Of a stretch of 64,000 nucleotides of DNA, positions 1 through 7,135 are shown in pieces. Each line of letters opens with the position of its first letter. Positions within the stretch are counted from its first letter, which is position 1. The stretch is taken from contig OZ245730.1 of assembly GCA_965227145.1 (NCBI GenBank), positions 1,364,001 to 1,428,000 of the forward strand, written 5' to 3'. The stretch comes from JACKAQ01 sp965227145 (GTDB lineage Bacteria; Calditrichota; Calditrichia; RBG-13-44-9; J075). The translations under genes and the position numbers were made by a program. Under the pieces are notes generated by a model, which searched no databases, had not been told where the DNA came from, and saw nothing but the letters and a program-made list of their open reading frames with translations.

Positions 1-26
1 GTTTAACAATTATCAACATTACCAAT

Positions 27-470
27 TTACCGCTGAACCGACGGGCTGGGGCGCAAATTTTCCATCAACATCCGTAGCCGTTGCACCACCGATTTGAACA
101 CATCCTGAGTGATTTGGGTGTGATCTGCCAGCAGATCAAAAAAATCTTCGCGGTCGATGCGCAGCAGCTTGCAATCGGAAAGCGCCGTTGCTGTGGAAAC
201 ACGCGGCGCGGTATCCAGTAATGCCCATGCGCCAAAGGCCTCTTTCGGGTTGTTTACGGTAATTTCCTGCCCGTTGCGATGCTGGCGAACCTGCCCCTCC
301 AAAACCAGATACAGCGCGTTGGATGGTTCGTTTTCATGATAAATGATGTCATCTGCGGCGGTGTTTACCTCCTCCGCAATTGCCGCGAGATACGCGAGGT
401 TTTCGGTGGAAACATCCGAAAACACTTCAACATTTTGCAAAAAAATCACTTTTTCAATAACTGTCAGCAT
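27..470 (-). CDS. Cyclic nucleotide-binding domain protein, no HTH
   Basis: A 147-residue protein made of one cNMP-binding (CAP_ED) beta-roll. It shows the N-terminal helix LQNVEVFSDVSTENLAYLA, the ENEPSNALYLVLEGQV hairpin and a late FGAWALLDTAPRVSTATAL stretch that corresponds to the phosphate-binding cassette. The usual cassette reads GE(L/M)xLL..xPRxA(T/S); here the Glu is replaced, so nucleotide binding is uncertain. There is no C-terminal winged helix as in CRP, so it is probably a stand-alone sensor domain acting on a partner protein. An AGGAG lies about 12 bases before the ATG. No operon partner is seen. Confidence 0.75.
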   Translation of the reverse strand: MLTVIEKVIFLQNVEVFSDVSTENLAYLAAIAEEVNTAADDIIYHENEPSNALYLVLEGQVRQHRNGQEITVNNPKEAFGAWALLDTAPRVSTATALSDCKLLRIDREDFFDLLADHTQITQDVFKSVVQRLRMLMENLRPSPSVQR

Positions 471-545
471 CGTCGTGTGTTACTCCTGAAATAAAAATTA
501 TTTTGTAAGAAACGTTAGGCATAGCTTCAGATTACCAACAGACTG

Positions 546-581
546 GCATCCTGAGTAGCCCGAAACGGGCGTATCGAAGGG
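546..581. repeat. Dispersed repeat, CATCCTGAG...CGAAGG type
   Basis: An intergenic copy of the CATCCTGAG...TCGAAGG motif, with an inner CCCG/CGGG hairpin (AGCCCGAAACGGGC). A related copy starts at 57073. The surrounding gap, 471-688, shows no convincing gene. Confidence 0.5.
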
Positions 582-688
582 TGCGGGTATCGTACGGCAA
601 CACATCTTCCCAAAATTTGGGACATCTTTGGTGCAATTCAGGATGCAATATTAAAAAGATCGCACATTTTCGCATTTGCCGTGTATCG

Positions 689-1408
689 TTACCGCAGTTG
701 CATAAACCAACTGTTTGCCGGCAGCAGCCGTTCCTTAAATGTGGCGATCAACGCCGGATTAAAAATGGTATCTACAAAGGGTTGTGCCGGAGGCAGCAAA
801 AAAAAGCCGACCAATATGATCGAATAAACGATAACCGTTCCGGGAATATTATCCGATTGCCATAATTTCAACGCGGAACCGAATGAGCGTTTGATTTTTT
901 GATTAGCCAAATCGACACTGTAAATTTCGTCCAAAATAAGGTGAACCAGATAGCCAATCATCACAAAAAAACCGGTCATCCATGCGCTAAGCGACGGTAA
1001 ATAAAGCACTTCCGAAAATACAAAAATAATGATAAAACCAAATAAAACCCCCGCCGGGATGGAGTGAAAAATGCCCCGGTGAACGGTAAAACGTTTAAAA
1101 ATGCCAAACCCGATAAAATAGACAACGATAAACGCTGCCAGCCATGCCAGCATCATTTCCGCGATAAACAAAATCGTTGATAATCGGAACACCGTCATAA
1201 ATGCGATAATCACCGCAATAACACTGAACATGGCTTTTACAATAATCGAATTATCCGAATCCAGATCGGGCAGCAAACCACCAACAGAGCCGAGCGCAAA
1301 ATTGAGCAACGCTTCTTCACCATTCAGCACGCCAACGCCGTAAAGCGCCGTTGCGGCAATCCCGCTGATGGCTGATGCCGTAATTAAATGCGTGTTAAAA
1401 TTTGCCAT
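689..1408 (-). CDS. YdjM-like membrane-bound metal-dependent hydrolase family protein
   Basis: A 239-residue polytopic membrane protein of the YdjM/DUF457 type (COG1988). It shows the family signatures: an early N-terminal His (MANFNTHLITASAIS), GGLLPDLDSDNS near residue 45, and VHRGIFHSIPAGVLFG near residue 110. The paired Asp and His residues at membrane edges are the presumed metal ligands. About five hydrophobic segments follow. E. coli YdjM is LexA-regulated and lacks a proven substrate, so only the family is called here. It is monocistronic, and a repeat lies downstream. Confidence 0.75.
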   Translation of the reverse strand: MANFNTHLITASAISGIAATALYGVGVLNGEEALLNFALGSVGGLLPDLDSDNSIIVKAMFSVIAVIIAFMTVFRLSTILFIAEMMLAWLAAFIVVYFIGFGIFKRFTVHRGIFHSIPAGVLFGFIIIFVFSEVLYLPSLSAWMTGFFVMIGYLVHLILDEIYSVDLANQKIKRSFGSALKLWQSDNIPGTVIVYSIILVGFFLLPPAQPFVDTIFNPALIATFKERLLPANSWFMQLR

Positions 1409-1602
1409 ATCACCCGTAACACCTGTTCGTCATCCATTACGAAAAACCGGCATCTTTAAACTATTGGAAATCAATGGCTTAGTGAATATTGTTTATAATG
1501 CCGGCGCCATTTTCCCGAACACCTTTCCCGCAACTATTTAACAAAGAAATCGCACAAATCCAAATGACAAAAGCGCAGAAAACGGTTGCCATAAATTACG
1601 TT

Positions 1603-1631
1603 TTGCATCTCGACAGCGGCGGTATTATATT
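1603..1631 (+). promoter_or_regulatory. Sigma-70-type promoter of the small basic protein gene
   Basis: A -35 box TTGCAT at 1603-1608 and a -10 box TATATT at 1626-1631 are separated by exactly 17 bases. Transcription would start near 1638 and give a leader of about 45 bases before the ATG at 1684. Confidence 0.6.
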
Positions 1632-1683
1632 AAAAGCTGTTTGTGTGAATAAAAAATCATCAAAAACCATAAAGGAGATCGTA

Positions 1684-1788
1684 ATGGGAAAACAATTAGC
1701 TGCCCGCGAAAAACGCGCCCGTCGCAAGCGTTATGTGAAGCGTAAAAAAGCTGAAGTGCGTCAGGTAATCGCAGCAAAAAAGAAGTAA
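1684..1788 (+). CDS. Small highly basic protein (34 aa)
   Basis: A 34-residue protein with roughly half Lys/Arg (AREKRARRKRYVKRKKAEV). The start is fixed by AAGGAG seven bases upstream of ATG 1684; an open frame extending back to 1489 has no ribosome site and crosses the promoter, so it is rejected. The charge and size suggest a nucleic-acid or ribosome-associated peptide, and short proteins of this look occur in several environmental phyla, but no function is known to me. A strong promoter and good RBS argue that it is real. A hairpin follows at 1808-1845. Confidence 0.6.
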   Translation: MGKQLAAREKRARRKRYVKRKKAEVRQVIAAKKK

Positions 1789-1807
1789 GCTGTCTTTGAT
1801 TGCAGCG

Positions 1808-1845
1808 CCGGGATACTGGAACGCAACAGTCGTTTCAGTATCCGG
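1808..1845. terminator. Stem-loop between convergent genes
   Basis: The inverted repeat CCGGGATACTGGAAC / GTTTCAGTATCCGG has one bulge and lies between the small basic gene (plus) and the M20 gene (minus). No T-tract follows on either strand, so it is at best a weak or factor-assisted terminator. Confidence 0.4.
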
Positions 1846-1875
1846 TAAGCTGCTGATATTGTTAAACTTGCCCGT

Positions 1876-3069
1876 TCAATTCCCCACAGACAAATGTATC
1901 AGTTGACAAACGAAAAACGCCATGCCGTTTTTCAACGATTCCGCAGGTATATCAAATGTGCCTTCGTGCAGGCTGGCGGTTGTGCGTTCCGTTCGGACAC
2001 CAACACGAACCATGCTGCCGGGCACATGATTTAAATAATAACTGAAATCATCACCGCCGGGTGTGCGGAATTCGGTGTTCATTTCCGCAGCCAGCCAAAA
2101 ATGGTTTTCGACATTGCGGATTAGTTGACCGGTGAGGTCGGGATCGTTATAAATAGCCGGTGCACCATTTTTAACTCGAAGCTCAATCTCGCAACGATTT
2201 TCCGCAGCGAGGCTGTCGAGATAGGGACGGAACCGCGCTAAAAACTTTTCCTGTTTTTCCGGATTAGCGAAACGTAACGTGCCGGTCATGTTCAGTTCGC
2301 GCGGGATAATATTGTAACCCTGCCCGGAGTGAATTTCAGTGAAAGTGAGAATGACCGGCGAGTCCCGCAAATCCATCCCGCGATAGATCATGCCGTAGCC
2401 ATCCTGAATAATGCGGCTGGCGATCCACAGCAAATCCGCCGTTTCGTTCGGTCGCGCGGAATGTCCGCCGGCACCGCTCAGTTTGATGTCCACTCTGTCG
2501 CTGCGCATGTTCACCCAACCGGATGCCAGACCGAACGTGCCCAACGGCAATCGCGGTTCCAGATGCATGCCGAGCGCCAGTTTGACGCCATCCAGCACAT
2601 TTTTTTCGATCATTTTTGGTGCGCCGCTGTCCGATGGTTCTTCCGCCGGCTGAAATACAAATCGCAAATTGTGCGGCAGTTTCACCCCGGATTTGTGGAT
2701 GGCTAACAGCGTTCCCAACACCATCGCTGTGTGTCCGTCGTGTCCGCAGGCGTGACAAACACCGGCATTTTGGGAGCGATACGGCTGATCAATTTCATCC
2801 TGAATGGGCAGCGCATCCACATCCGCCCGCAGCATGATAAACGGTGCGCCCGGTTGAAATTCGAGATCCACCACCAGCGATGTGTCCAGCGGTTTGCGCA
2901 TCGCGGTGATGCCGTGTTCGCGCAGTTTGCGTTCAATCCGCCCGATGGTTTCGTGCTCCTGCCAGCTCAGCTCGGGAAAGCGGTGCAGCTCTTCGCGGAA
3001 CGCGACGATTTCGGGGTATAAATCATCCACAATTTTGGCGATTGCGGTCATTTCGGTCTGTTTTTGCAT
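1876..3069 (-). CDS. M20 family amidohydrolase (N-acyl amino acid/hippurate hydrolase type)
   Basis: A 397-residue M20D metallopeptidase-type amidohydrolase. Metal-site motifs are clear: RADVDALPIQDE, HACGHDGHTAMVLG near residue 108, the EE pair in QPAEEPSD, and TPGGDDFSYYL near the C-terminus. GGHSARP marks the inserted dimerisation domain. Family members hydrolyse N-acyl amino acids, hippurate or indole-acetyl conjugates in the cytoplasm; no signal peptide is present. AGGA lies upstream of the ATG. The substrate cannot be read from sequence. It stands alone, divergent from the next small gene. Confidence 0.9.
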   Translation of the reverse strand: MQKQTEMTAIAKIVDDLYPEIVAFREELHRFPELSWQEHETIGRIERKLREHGITAMRKPLDTSLVVDLEFQPGAPFIMLRADVDALPIQDEIDQPYRSQNAGVCHACGHDGHTAMVLGTLLAIHKSGVKLPHNLRFVFQPAEEPSDSGAPKMIEKNVLDGVKLALGMHLEPRLPLGTFGLASGWVNMRSDRVDIKLSGAGGHSARPNETADLLWIASRIIQDGYGMIYRGMDLRDSPVILTFTEIHSGQGYNIIPRELNMTGTLRFANPEKQEKFLARFRPYLDSLAAENRCEIELRVKNGAPAIYNDPDLTGQLIRNVENHFWLAAEMNTEFRTPGGDDFSYYLNHVPGSMVRVGVRTERTTASLHEGTFDIPAESLKNGMAFFVCQLIHLSVGN

Positions 3070-3165
3070 GATTTCGATCCTGTTTTATCTTGTTCGATGA
3101 CGGATTCAAATTTAAATTGCCCGTTCAAATTACGCACTGAAAAAAATAAATGTTGGAAGAATTTG

Positions 3166-3411
3166 ATGGAAAACCGGAATCTGGTTGGCAGGCGATACGA
3201 AGATTTTTTGCGGCACGACATCGTAATTAATTTGACTGATGAAGAGCGGCTGTGGCGGGCGATTTACGCTGATCCGCGATTTAATTCGCTGGTTGAGCGG
3301 CGCACAACGATTCGCCGGAAAACGGATATTCCCGAAGATAATTCAACGCCGCTGTTCCATGCGGAAAGCAGTTTTGTATTCACCGATGATGCCGGAGATG
3401 ATTGGCAATAG
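3166..3411 (+). CDS. Hypothetical acidic small protein (81 aa)
   Basis: An 81-residue protein of unknown function. The chosen ATG at 3166 has GGAAG seven bases upstream; the open frame extends farther back without a ribosome site. It is rich in Arg/Asp/Glu, with INLTDEERLWRAIYADPRF in the middle and an acidic tail (TDDAGDDWQ). No membrane segment, signal or known motif was seen. It converges with the next minus-strand gene. Confidence 0.45.
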   Translation: MENRNLVGRRYEDFLRHDIVINLTDEERLWRAIYADPRFNSLVERRTTIRRKTDIPEDNSTPLFHAESSFVFTDDAGDDWQ

Positions 3412-3417
3412 GGCAGG

Positions 3418-3717
3418 TTATTCGCGCAAACCATAGCGGAAGGCGATTATTTCCAGTTCGCGGTTGAATTGCAGCATATCTTCCTGATCGTCGCAAAGCA
3501 TGGTAATTTCGATCACGTTGCCATCGCTGGCCTGGGTTATTACCGGCGGTTCGGCAATTGCATCCAGATATTTCTGCATAAATTCCTGGACAGCCGCTTC
3601 CACTCTGGCGCGGTTATCCAGCACACGGGCGCATTCAAAAATAATTTTCGCAGCAAACGGTTCCGCAGGAATCAGGTCAGACCGGTTGCGCCCCAATAGT
3701 CGATTCAACATTTTCAT
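3418..3717 (-). CDS. Hypothetical protein (99 aa)
   Basis: A 99-residue soluble protein that I do not recognise. It has a basic N-terminus, then alternating helix and strand predicted by eye (ECARVLDNRARVEAAVQEFM, then GNVIEITMLCDDQEDMLQFN). The compact alpha/beta look would suit a small ferredoxin-like domain, but no diagnostic residue is visible. AGGAG lies 11 bases before the ATG. It ends seven bases from the convergent small gene. Confidence 0.5.
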   Translation of the reverse strand: MKMLNRLLGRNRSDLIPAEPFAAKIIFECARVLDNRARVEAAVQEFMQKYLDAIAEPPVITQASDGNVIEITMLCDDQEDMLQFNRELEIIAFRYGLRE

Positions 3718-3859
3718 CTATTTAAAAGCTCCTTTGCTCCAAGCTTACGTTAATTCCTAATAAAATAATCGCTTTTTCAGATTTTCGGTGACAACCATCA
3801 CGTAATCAAAAAGAATTCATTCGTTTTGCGGGAATATGCAATATTTTTGTATATTTTGG

Positions 3860-4990
3860 CTATAATTCACCCAAATCTGAATAATACACTTTTTCGGAAA
3901 TGCCGGACCATTTGGCAATCTGCTTCCGGAAATTCTGATACGATTGGTACACTTTTTGGCTGAACGGATCATTTTCCAGCACTTCGGCGATGGCTTCATC
4001 GGAAAATTTCTTCAATCCGGCGAGCACGTCATCTGGAAATTTTAGCAGGTTGGTATCAAATTCGGATAATATTTTTTGGAGATATTGGTTGTTTTTCGAT
4101 TCAAATTCCGCCAGAATCCAGCTATTTGCCCGCATCGCCGCCGCGCGGATGATGTTTTGCAAATCCGTTGGCAAGCCATCAAACGCGGTTTTGTTGACGA
4201 ACATTTCCAGCACTGCCGATGGTTCCTGCCATCCCGGATAATAATAGTATGCGGCAACTTTTGGAAATCCCATCAAATAATCGTGATACGGGCCGATCCA
4301 TTCGGTCGCGTCGATCACATTCCGCTCCAGATTGGTGAAAATCTCGCCGCCGGCAGAGAGCACGGCAGAGCCGCCCGCTTTGCTGATGACTTTTCCACCC
4401 AATCCGGGAATGCGCATTTTCAACCCTTTGATATCGGCCATCGAATCGATTTTTTTGCGAAACCAGCCGCCCATTTGCACGCCGGTGTTGCCGCAGGGGA
4501 ACGGCACCAGATTGAATTGGGCATACAGTTCTTCCCAAAGCTGCATCCCGCCGCCGGCGATCAGCCAGGCGTTCATTTGCTGGGCATTCATCCCGAACGG
4601 AACGGCGCAGAAAAATTGTGCTGCCGGCGATTTTCCCGCCCAATAATATGCCGCACCGTGACCCATTTCCGCCGCGCCCTGGCTCACGGAGTCGAACGCT
4701 TCCAATGGCGGAACGAGTTCGCCGCCACCGTAAACGCGGATTTTCAGCCGCCCGCCGGACATTTCATCGACCCATTTTGCGAACAGATCCGCACCTTCGC
4801 CGAGCGCCGGAAATTTTGGCGGCCAGGTTGTTACCATTTTCCAGTGATAGGTTTTGCCGGTTTGCATCGCGGGTGCGCCGTTGGCTGCGGTTTCTTCTTT
4901 GCTGCCGCATGCTGCCAAAATCCCGGCGCTGCCGGCTGCGGTAACAACGGCTGCTTTTTTGATAAAATCGCGACGATTAATATTGGACAT
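3860..4990 (-). CDS. TRAP transporter solute-binding protein (DctP family), Tat-targeted
   Basis: A 376-residue periplasmic binding protein of the DctP/TAXI-like TRAP family, in the subgroup often labelled mannitol/chloroaromatic compound. The leader NRRDFIKKAAVVTAAGSAG is a twin-arginine signal and ends in LAACG, a lipobox, so it may be an exported lipoprotein. Family features include GGWFRKKIDSMADIKGLKMRIPGLGGKV and EWIGPYHD. GGAGG lies six bases before ATG. The partner membrane genes dctQ and dctM are absent here, so the importer must be completed elsewhere. The ligand is unknown; organic acids are typical. Confidence 0.85.
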   Translation of the reverse strand: MSNINRRDFIKKAAVVTAAGSAGILAACGSKEETAANGAPAMQTGKTYHWKMVTTWPPKFPALGEGADLFAKWVDEMSGGRLKIRVYGGGELVPPLEAFDSVSQGAAEMGHGAAYYWAGKSPAAQFFCAVPFGMNAQQMNAWLIAGGGMQLWEELYAQFNLVPFPCGNTGVQMGGWFRKKIDSMADIKGLKMRIPGLGGKVISKAGGSAVLSAGGEIFTNLERNVIDATEWIGPYHDYLMGFPKVAAYYYYPGWQEPSAVLEMFVNKTAFDGLPTDLQNIIRAAAMRANSWILAEFESKNNQYLQKILSEFDTNLLKFPDDVLAGLKKFSDEAIAEVLENDPFSQKVYQSYQNFRKQIAKWSGISEKVYYSDLGEL

Positions 4991-5029
4991 TGCGGACCTC
5001 CGGCAATTTGTATTTTCTTTTGTTTTTTT

Positions 5030-5056
5030 CCCACGAAATATACGAAAGAAACGAAA
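5030..5056 (+). repeat. Left inverted repeat flanking the GxxExxY gene
   Basis: A 27-base motif beginning CCCACGAAATATACG and ending GAAAGAAACGAAA. Its inverted partner is at 5575-5601, with 23 of 27 positions identical by hand count. Confidence 0.6.
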
Positions 5057-5140
5057 TACAATTTAATGCAGCATACTCAATGTTCCGGTTTTCAATTTAC
5101 TCGATATCCAATTTTAGGGATTTGTATAGTAATGATACTT

Positions 5141-5563
5141 TCATGGCTGCTTTTTTTGATTTAAAAAGTATGCTGCCTTGTTTTCCGCCATAACAAATCT
5201 TTCATATTCGAGTTTTGGGTAATGTCCGAAATTTATGAGTAATCCCAATTTCATTTCTGTCGCATTCAAATAATTTAAGATTTGTGCCCGGTTTTCATCA
5301 ACTAAAGTTGAAACAGATTTTATCTCCAAAATTATTTTATCATAACAAATAAAATCGGGTTTAAACACTTGTTTTAATTCATGATTACGATATGTTAATT
5401 TTACCTCTTGTTGGGATCGATAAGGGATATTTTTCACCTTAAACTCAATTTCTAGACATTCCTGATAGACGGCTTCTAAAAAGCCACAGCCTTTTTCTTT
5501 GTAAACATTAAAGCATGCGCCCATAATTGCATAACTTTCATCAGGATAGATTATTCCGGGCAA
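5141..5563 (-). CDS. GxxExxY protein (PD-(D/E)XK-like)
   Basis: A 140-residue GxxExxY family protein, named from GCGFLEAVY near residue 26. The nuclease-like core is present: a Glu in the first helix, KPDFICYDKIILEIKSV (D...E-x-K) near residues 69-84, and a later helix RAQILNYLNATEMKLGLLINF. The family is predicted to be a PD-(D/E)XK nuclease relative; no activity is established to my knowledge. Translation seems to start at TTG 5563. The gene is visibly more AT-rich than its neighbours and sits between inverted repeats, which suggests lateral transfer. Confidence 0.85.
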   Translation of the reverse strand: MPGIIYPDESYAIMGACFNVYKEKGCGFLEAVYQECLEIEFKVKNIPYRSQQEVKLTYRNHELKQVFKPDFICYDKIILEIKSVSTLVDENRAQILNYLNATEMKLGLLINFGHYPKLEYERFVMAENKAAYFLNQKKQP

Positions 5564-5574
5564 CTTTAACGCCT

Positions 5575-5601
5575 TTTCGTTTCTTTCGGGTTTTTTGTGG
5601 G
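5575..5601 (-). repeat. Right inverted repeat flanking the GxxExxY gene
   Basis: The inverted partner of 5030-5056; its complement begins CCCACAAAAAACCCG and ends GAAAGAAACGAAA. The GxxExxY reading frame stays open back into this repeat. Confidence 0.6.
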
Positions 5602-5711
5602 CAAATCTTATAGATTCAGGTAATTAAACAAAGATACGGCAAATCCGCAAGTGCAGGTGCCGGAAAAAATTTCGCTTGAAAAACAATCGCAACGAAGATA
5701 AACTGTGCACC

Positions 5712-6830
5712 ATGAAAAAATCGGCGTCAGAAATTACATTTAGTGAGCACCAGCGACAGCAATTCCGGCAGCAATTGCTGGATTGGTACACCGCCGAAAA
5801 ACGCGATTTGCCCTGGCGAAGCAGCGGATTGCCGTATCACATTTGGGTGTCCGAAGCGATGTTGCAGCAAACGCAGGTCGCCACGGTGATTCCTTATTTC
5901 CATCGCTTTCTGGCGGCATTTCCCACTATTGCATCGCTTGCAGATGCGGAACCGCAGCAGGTGCTCAAATTATGGGAAGGATTGGGCTACTATTCCCGCG
6001 CCCGGAATTTGCAAAAAGCGGCGCAGCAAATGGTCGAAAAATTTGGCGGGGAAATTCCAGCGGATTACGAGGCATTCCGACAATTGCCGGGCGTTGGCCC
6101 ATACATCGCGGCGGCGGTGCAGAGCATCGCGTTTGACCAGCCGTTTGCAGTTGTCGATGGCAACGTGAAGCGCGTTTTGGCGCGTTTGCTGGGTATCGAT
6201 GCGCCGGTAAATGACCCCAAATCACTGAAAATTTTTCAGCAATTTGCGGATGAACTGCTCGAAAAATCCCGTCCCGGCGATTACAATCAGGCGATGATGG
6301 AGCTTGGCGCGCTGATGTGCCGCCCCAAACAACCGCTCTGCGGCAACTGCCCAGTTCGCGAAAACTGTTTCGCTGTTGCGAAAAATTTGCAGTCGGAATT
6401 GCCGAAACGACTGGTTCGCGAAAAAACGCCGGTGCAACAGTGGCTGATCGCCATTGTTGAAAAAAATAATGCGGTGCTGCTCGTCCGTCGCCCGGAAAAC
6501 GGTTTGCTCGGCGGTTTGTGGGAGTTTCCGACAGTTGAAAATGTTTCCGGAACGATTGCTGAAAAAGCGACTATCCAAAGTATTCGTGATGTTTGCGGCG
6601 CAACAATTTCGGGCATCGAATCGCTGGAGCCGGTTCGCCACGCATTTACCCATTTCAAAATTATTTGTCATGTATTTCGCTGCGAATACGTTTCCGGGGA
6701 AATTTCATTTGCCAATTCCCGCGATTTTCTTTGGGTGAAATGGTCGCAAATCAACGAATATCCGCTTCCGAAAACCCACCACAAAATTCTCGAACAGCTT
6801 GGCGATCCCCAAACCCGTCTTTCGATTTGA
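5712..6830 (+). CDS. mutY: A/G-specific adenine glycosylase
   Basis: A DNA repair enzyme that removes adenine mispaired with 8-oxoguanine. From ATG 5712 it is 372 residues, normal for MutY. Visible are the catalytic-Glu helix SEAMLQQTQVATV, the helix-hairpin-helix LPGVGPYIAAAV, the catalytic-Asp segment VVDGNVKRVLAR, and a 4Fe-4S loop with spacing C-x6-C-x2-C-x5-C (CRPKQPLCGNCPVRENC). A C-terminal NUDIX-like domain follows, reading LLGGLWEFPT. An upstream TTG at 5676 is in frame, but ATG 5712 starts where the family does. Confidence 0.95.
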   Translation: MKKSASEITFSEHQRQQFRQQLLDWYTAEKRDLPWRSSGLPYHIWVSEAMLQQTQVATVIPYFHRFLAAFPTIASLADAEPQQVLKLWEGLGYYSRARNLQKAAQQMVEKFGGEIPADYEAFRQLPGVGPYIAAAVQSIAFDQPFAVVDGNVKRVLARLLGIDAPVNDPKSLKIFQQFADELLEKSRPGDYNQAMMELGALMCRPKQPLCGNCPVRENCFAVAKNLQSELPKRLVREKTPVQQWLIAIVEKNNAVLLVRRPENGLLGGLWEFPTVENVSGTIAEKATIQSIRDVCGATISGIESLEPVRHAFTHFKIICHVFRCEYVSGEISFANSRDFLWVKWSQINEYPLPKTHHKILEQLGDPQTRLSI

Positions 6831-6907
6831 CACCGGAAAAGTTGTTTTTAGCCACTACGCCACAGGGTTCGGTAAGTGTATTTGGGGAAATTGTGTGTCA
6901 ATAAAGC

Positions 6908-6970
6908 GGAGATTCCTGCATTCGCAGGAATGACCGAGCAGGTGTCATTCCTGCGAATGCAGGAATCCCC
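6908..6970. repeat. Palindromic dispersed repeat, family B
   Basis: Two near-perfect inverted arms, GGAGATTCCTGCATTCGCAG and its complement, each about 27 bases and each itself a small hairpin (TTCCTGCATTCGCAGGAA), are separated by nine bases. Related copies lie at 23063, 42031, 43078 and 62498. The rest of the 6831-7135 gap shows no gene; it must hold the promoter for the FG-GAP gene. Confidence 0.75.
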
Positions 6971-7135
6971 ATGCTTTCAGCTCAGAAATGATATCTCAAA
7001 TACCATCACAGGTGATTTGATCTACCCCAAAAACCCGGATATTTATCGAAATATCTCCACAATTGGGTATGTTCCGGCAGCGCCGGAAGCCGTAGTTTGG
7101 TGCAGTAACTTTAACCAAATTATGGAGGTTAGCCC

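Noticed and set aside
1489..1683. N-terminal extension of the small basic protein
   Set aside because: It would cross the promoter at 1603-1631 and lacks a ribosome site, while ATG 1684 has a good one.
4076..5164. Long 362-residue plus-strand frame
   Set aside because: It is antisense to the TRAP binding protein, whose Tat signal and motifs are clear.
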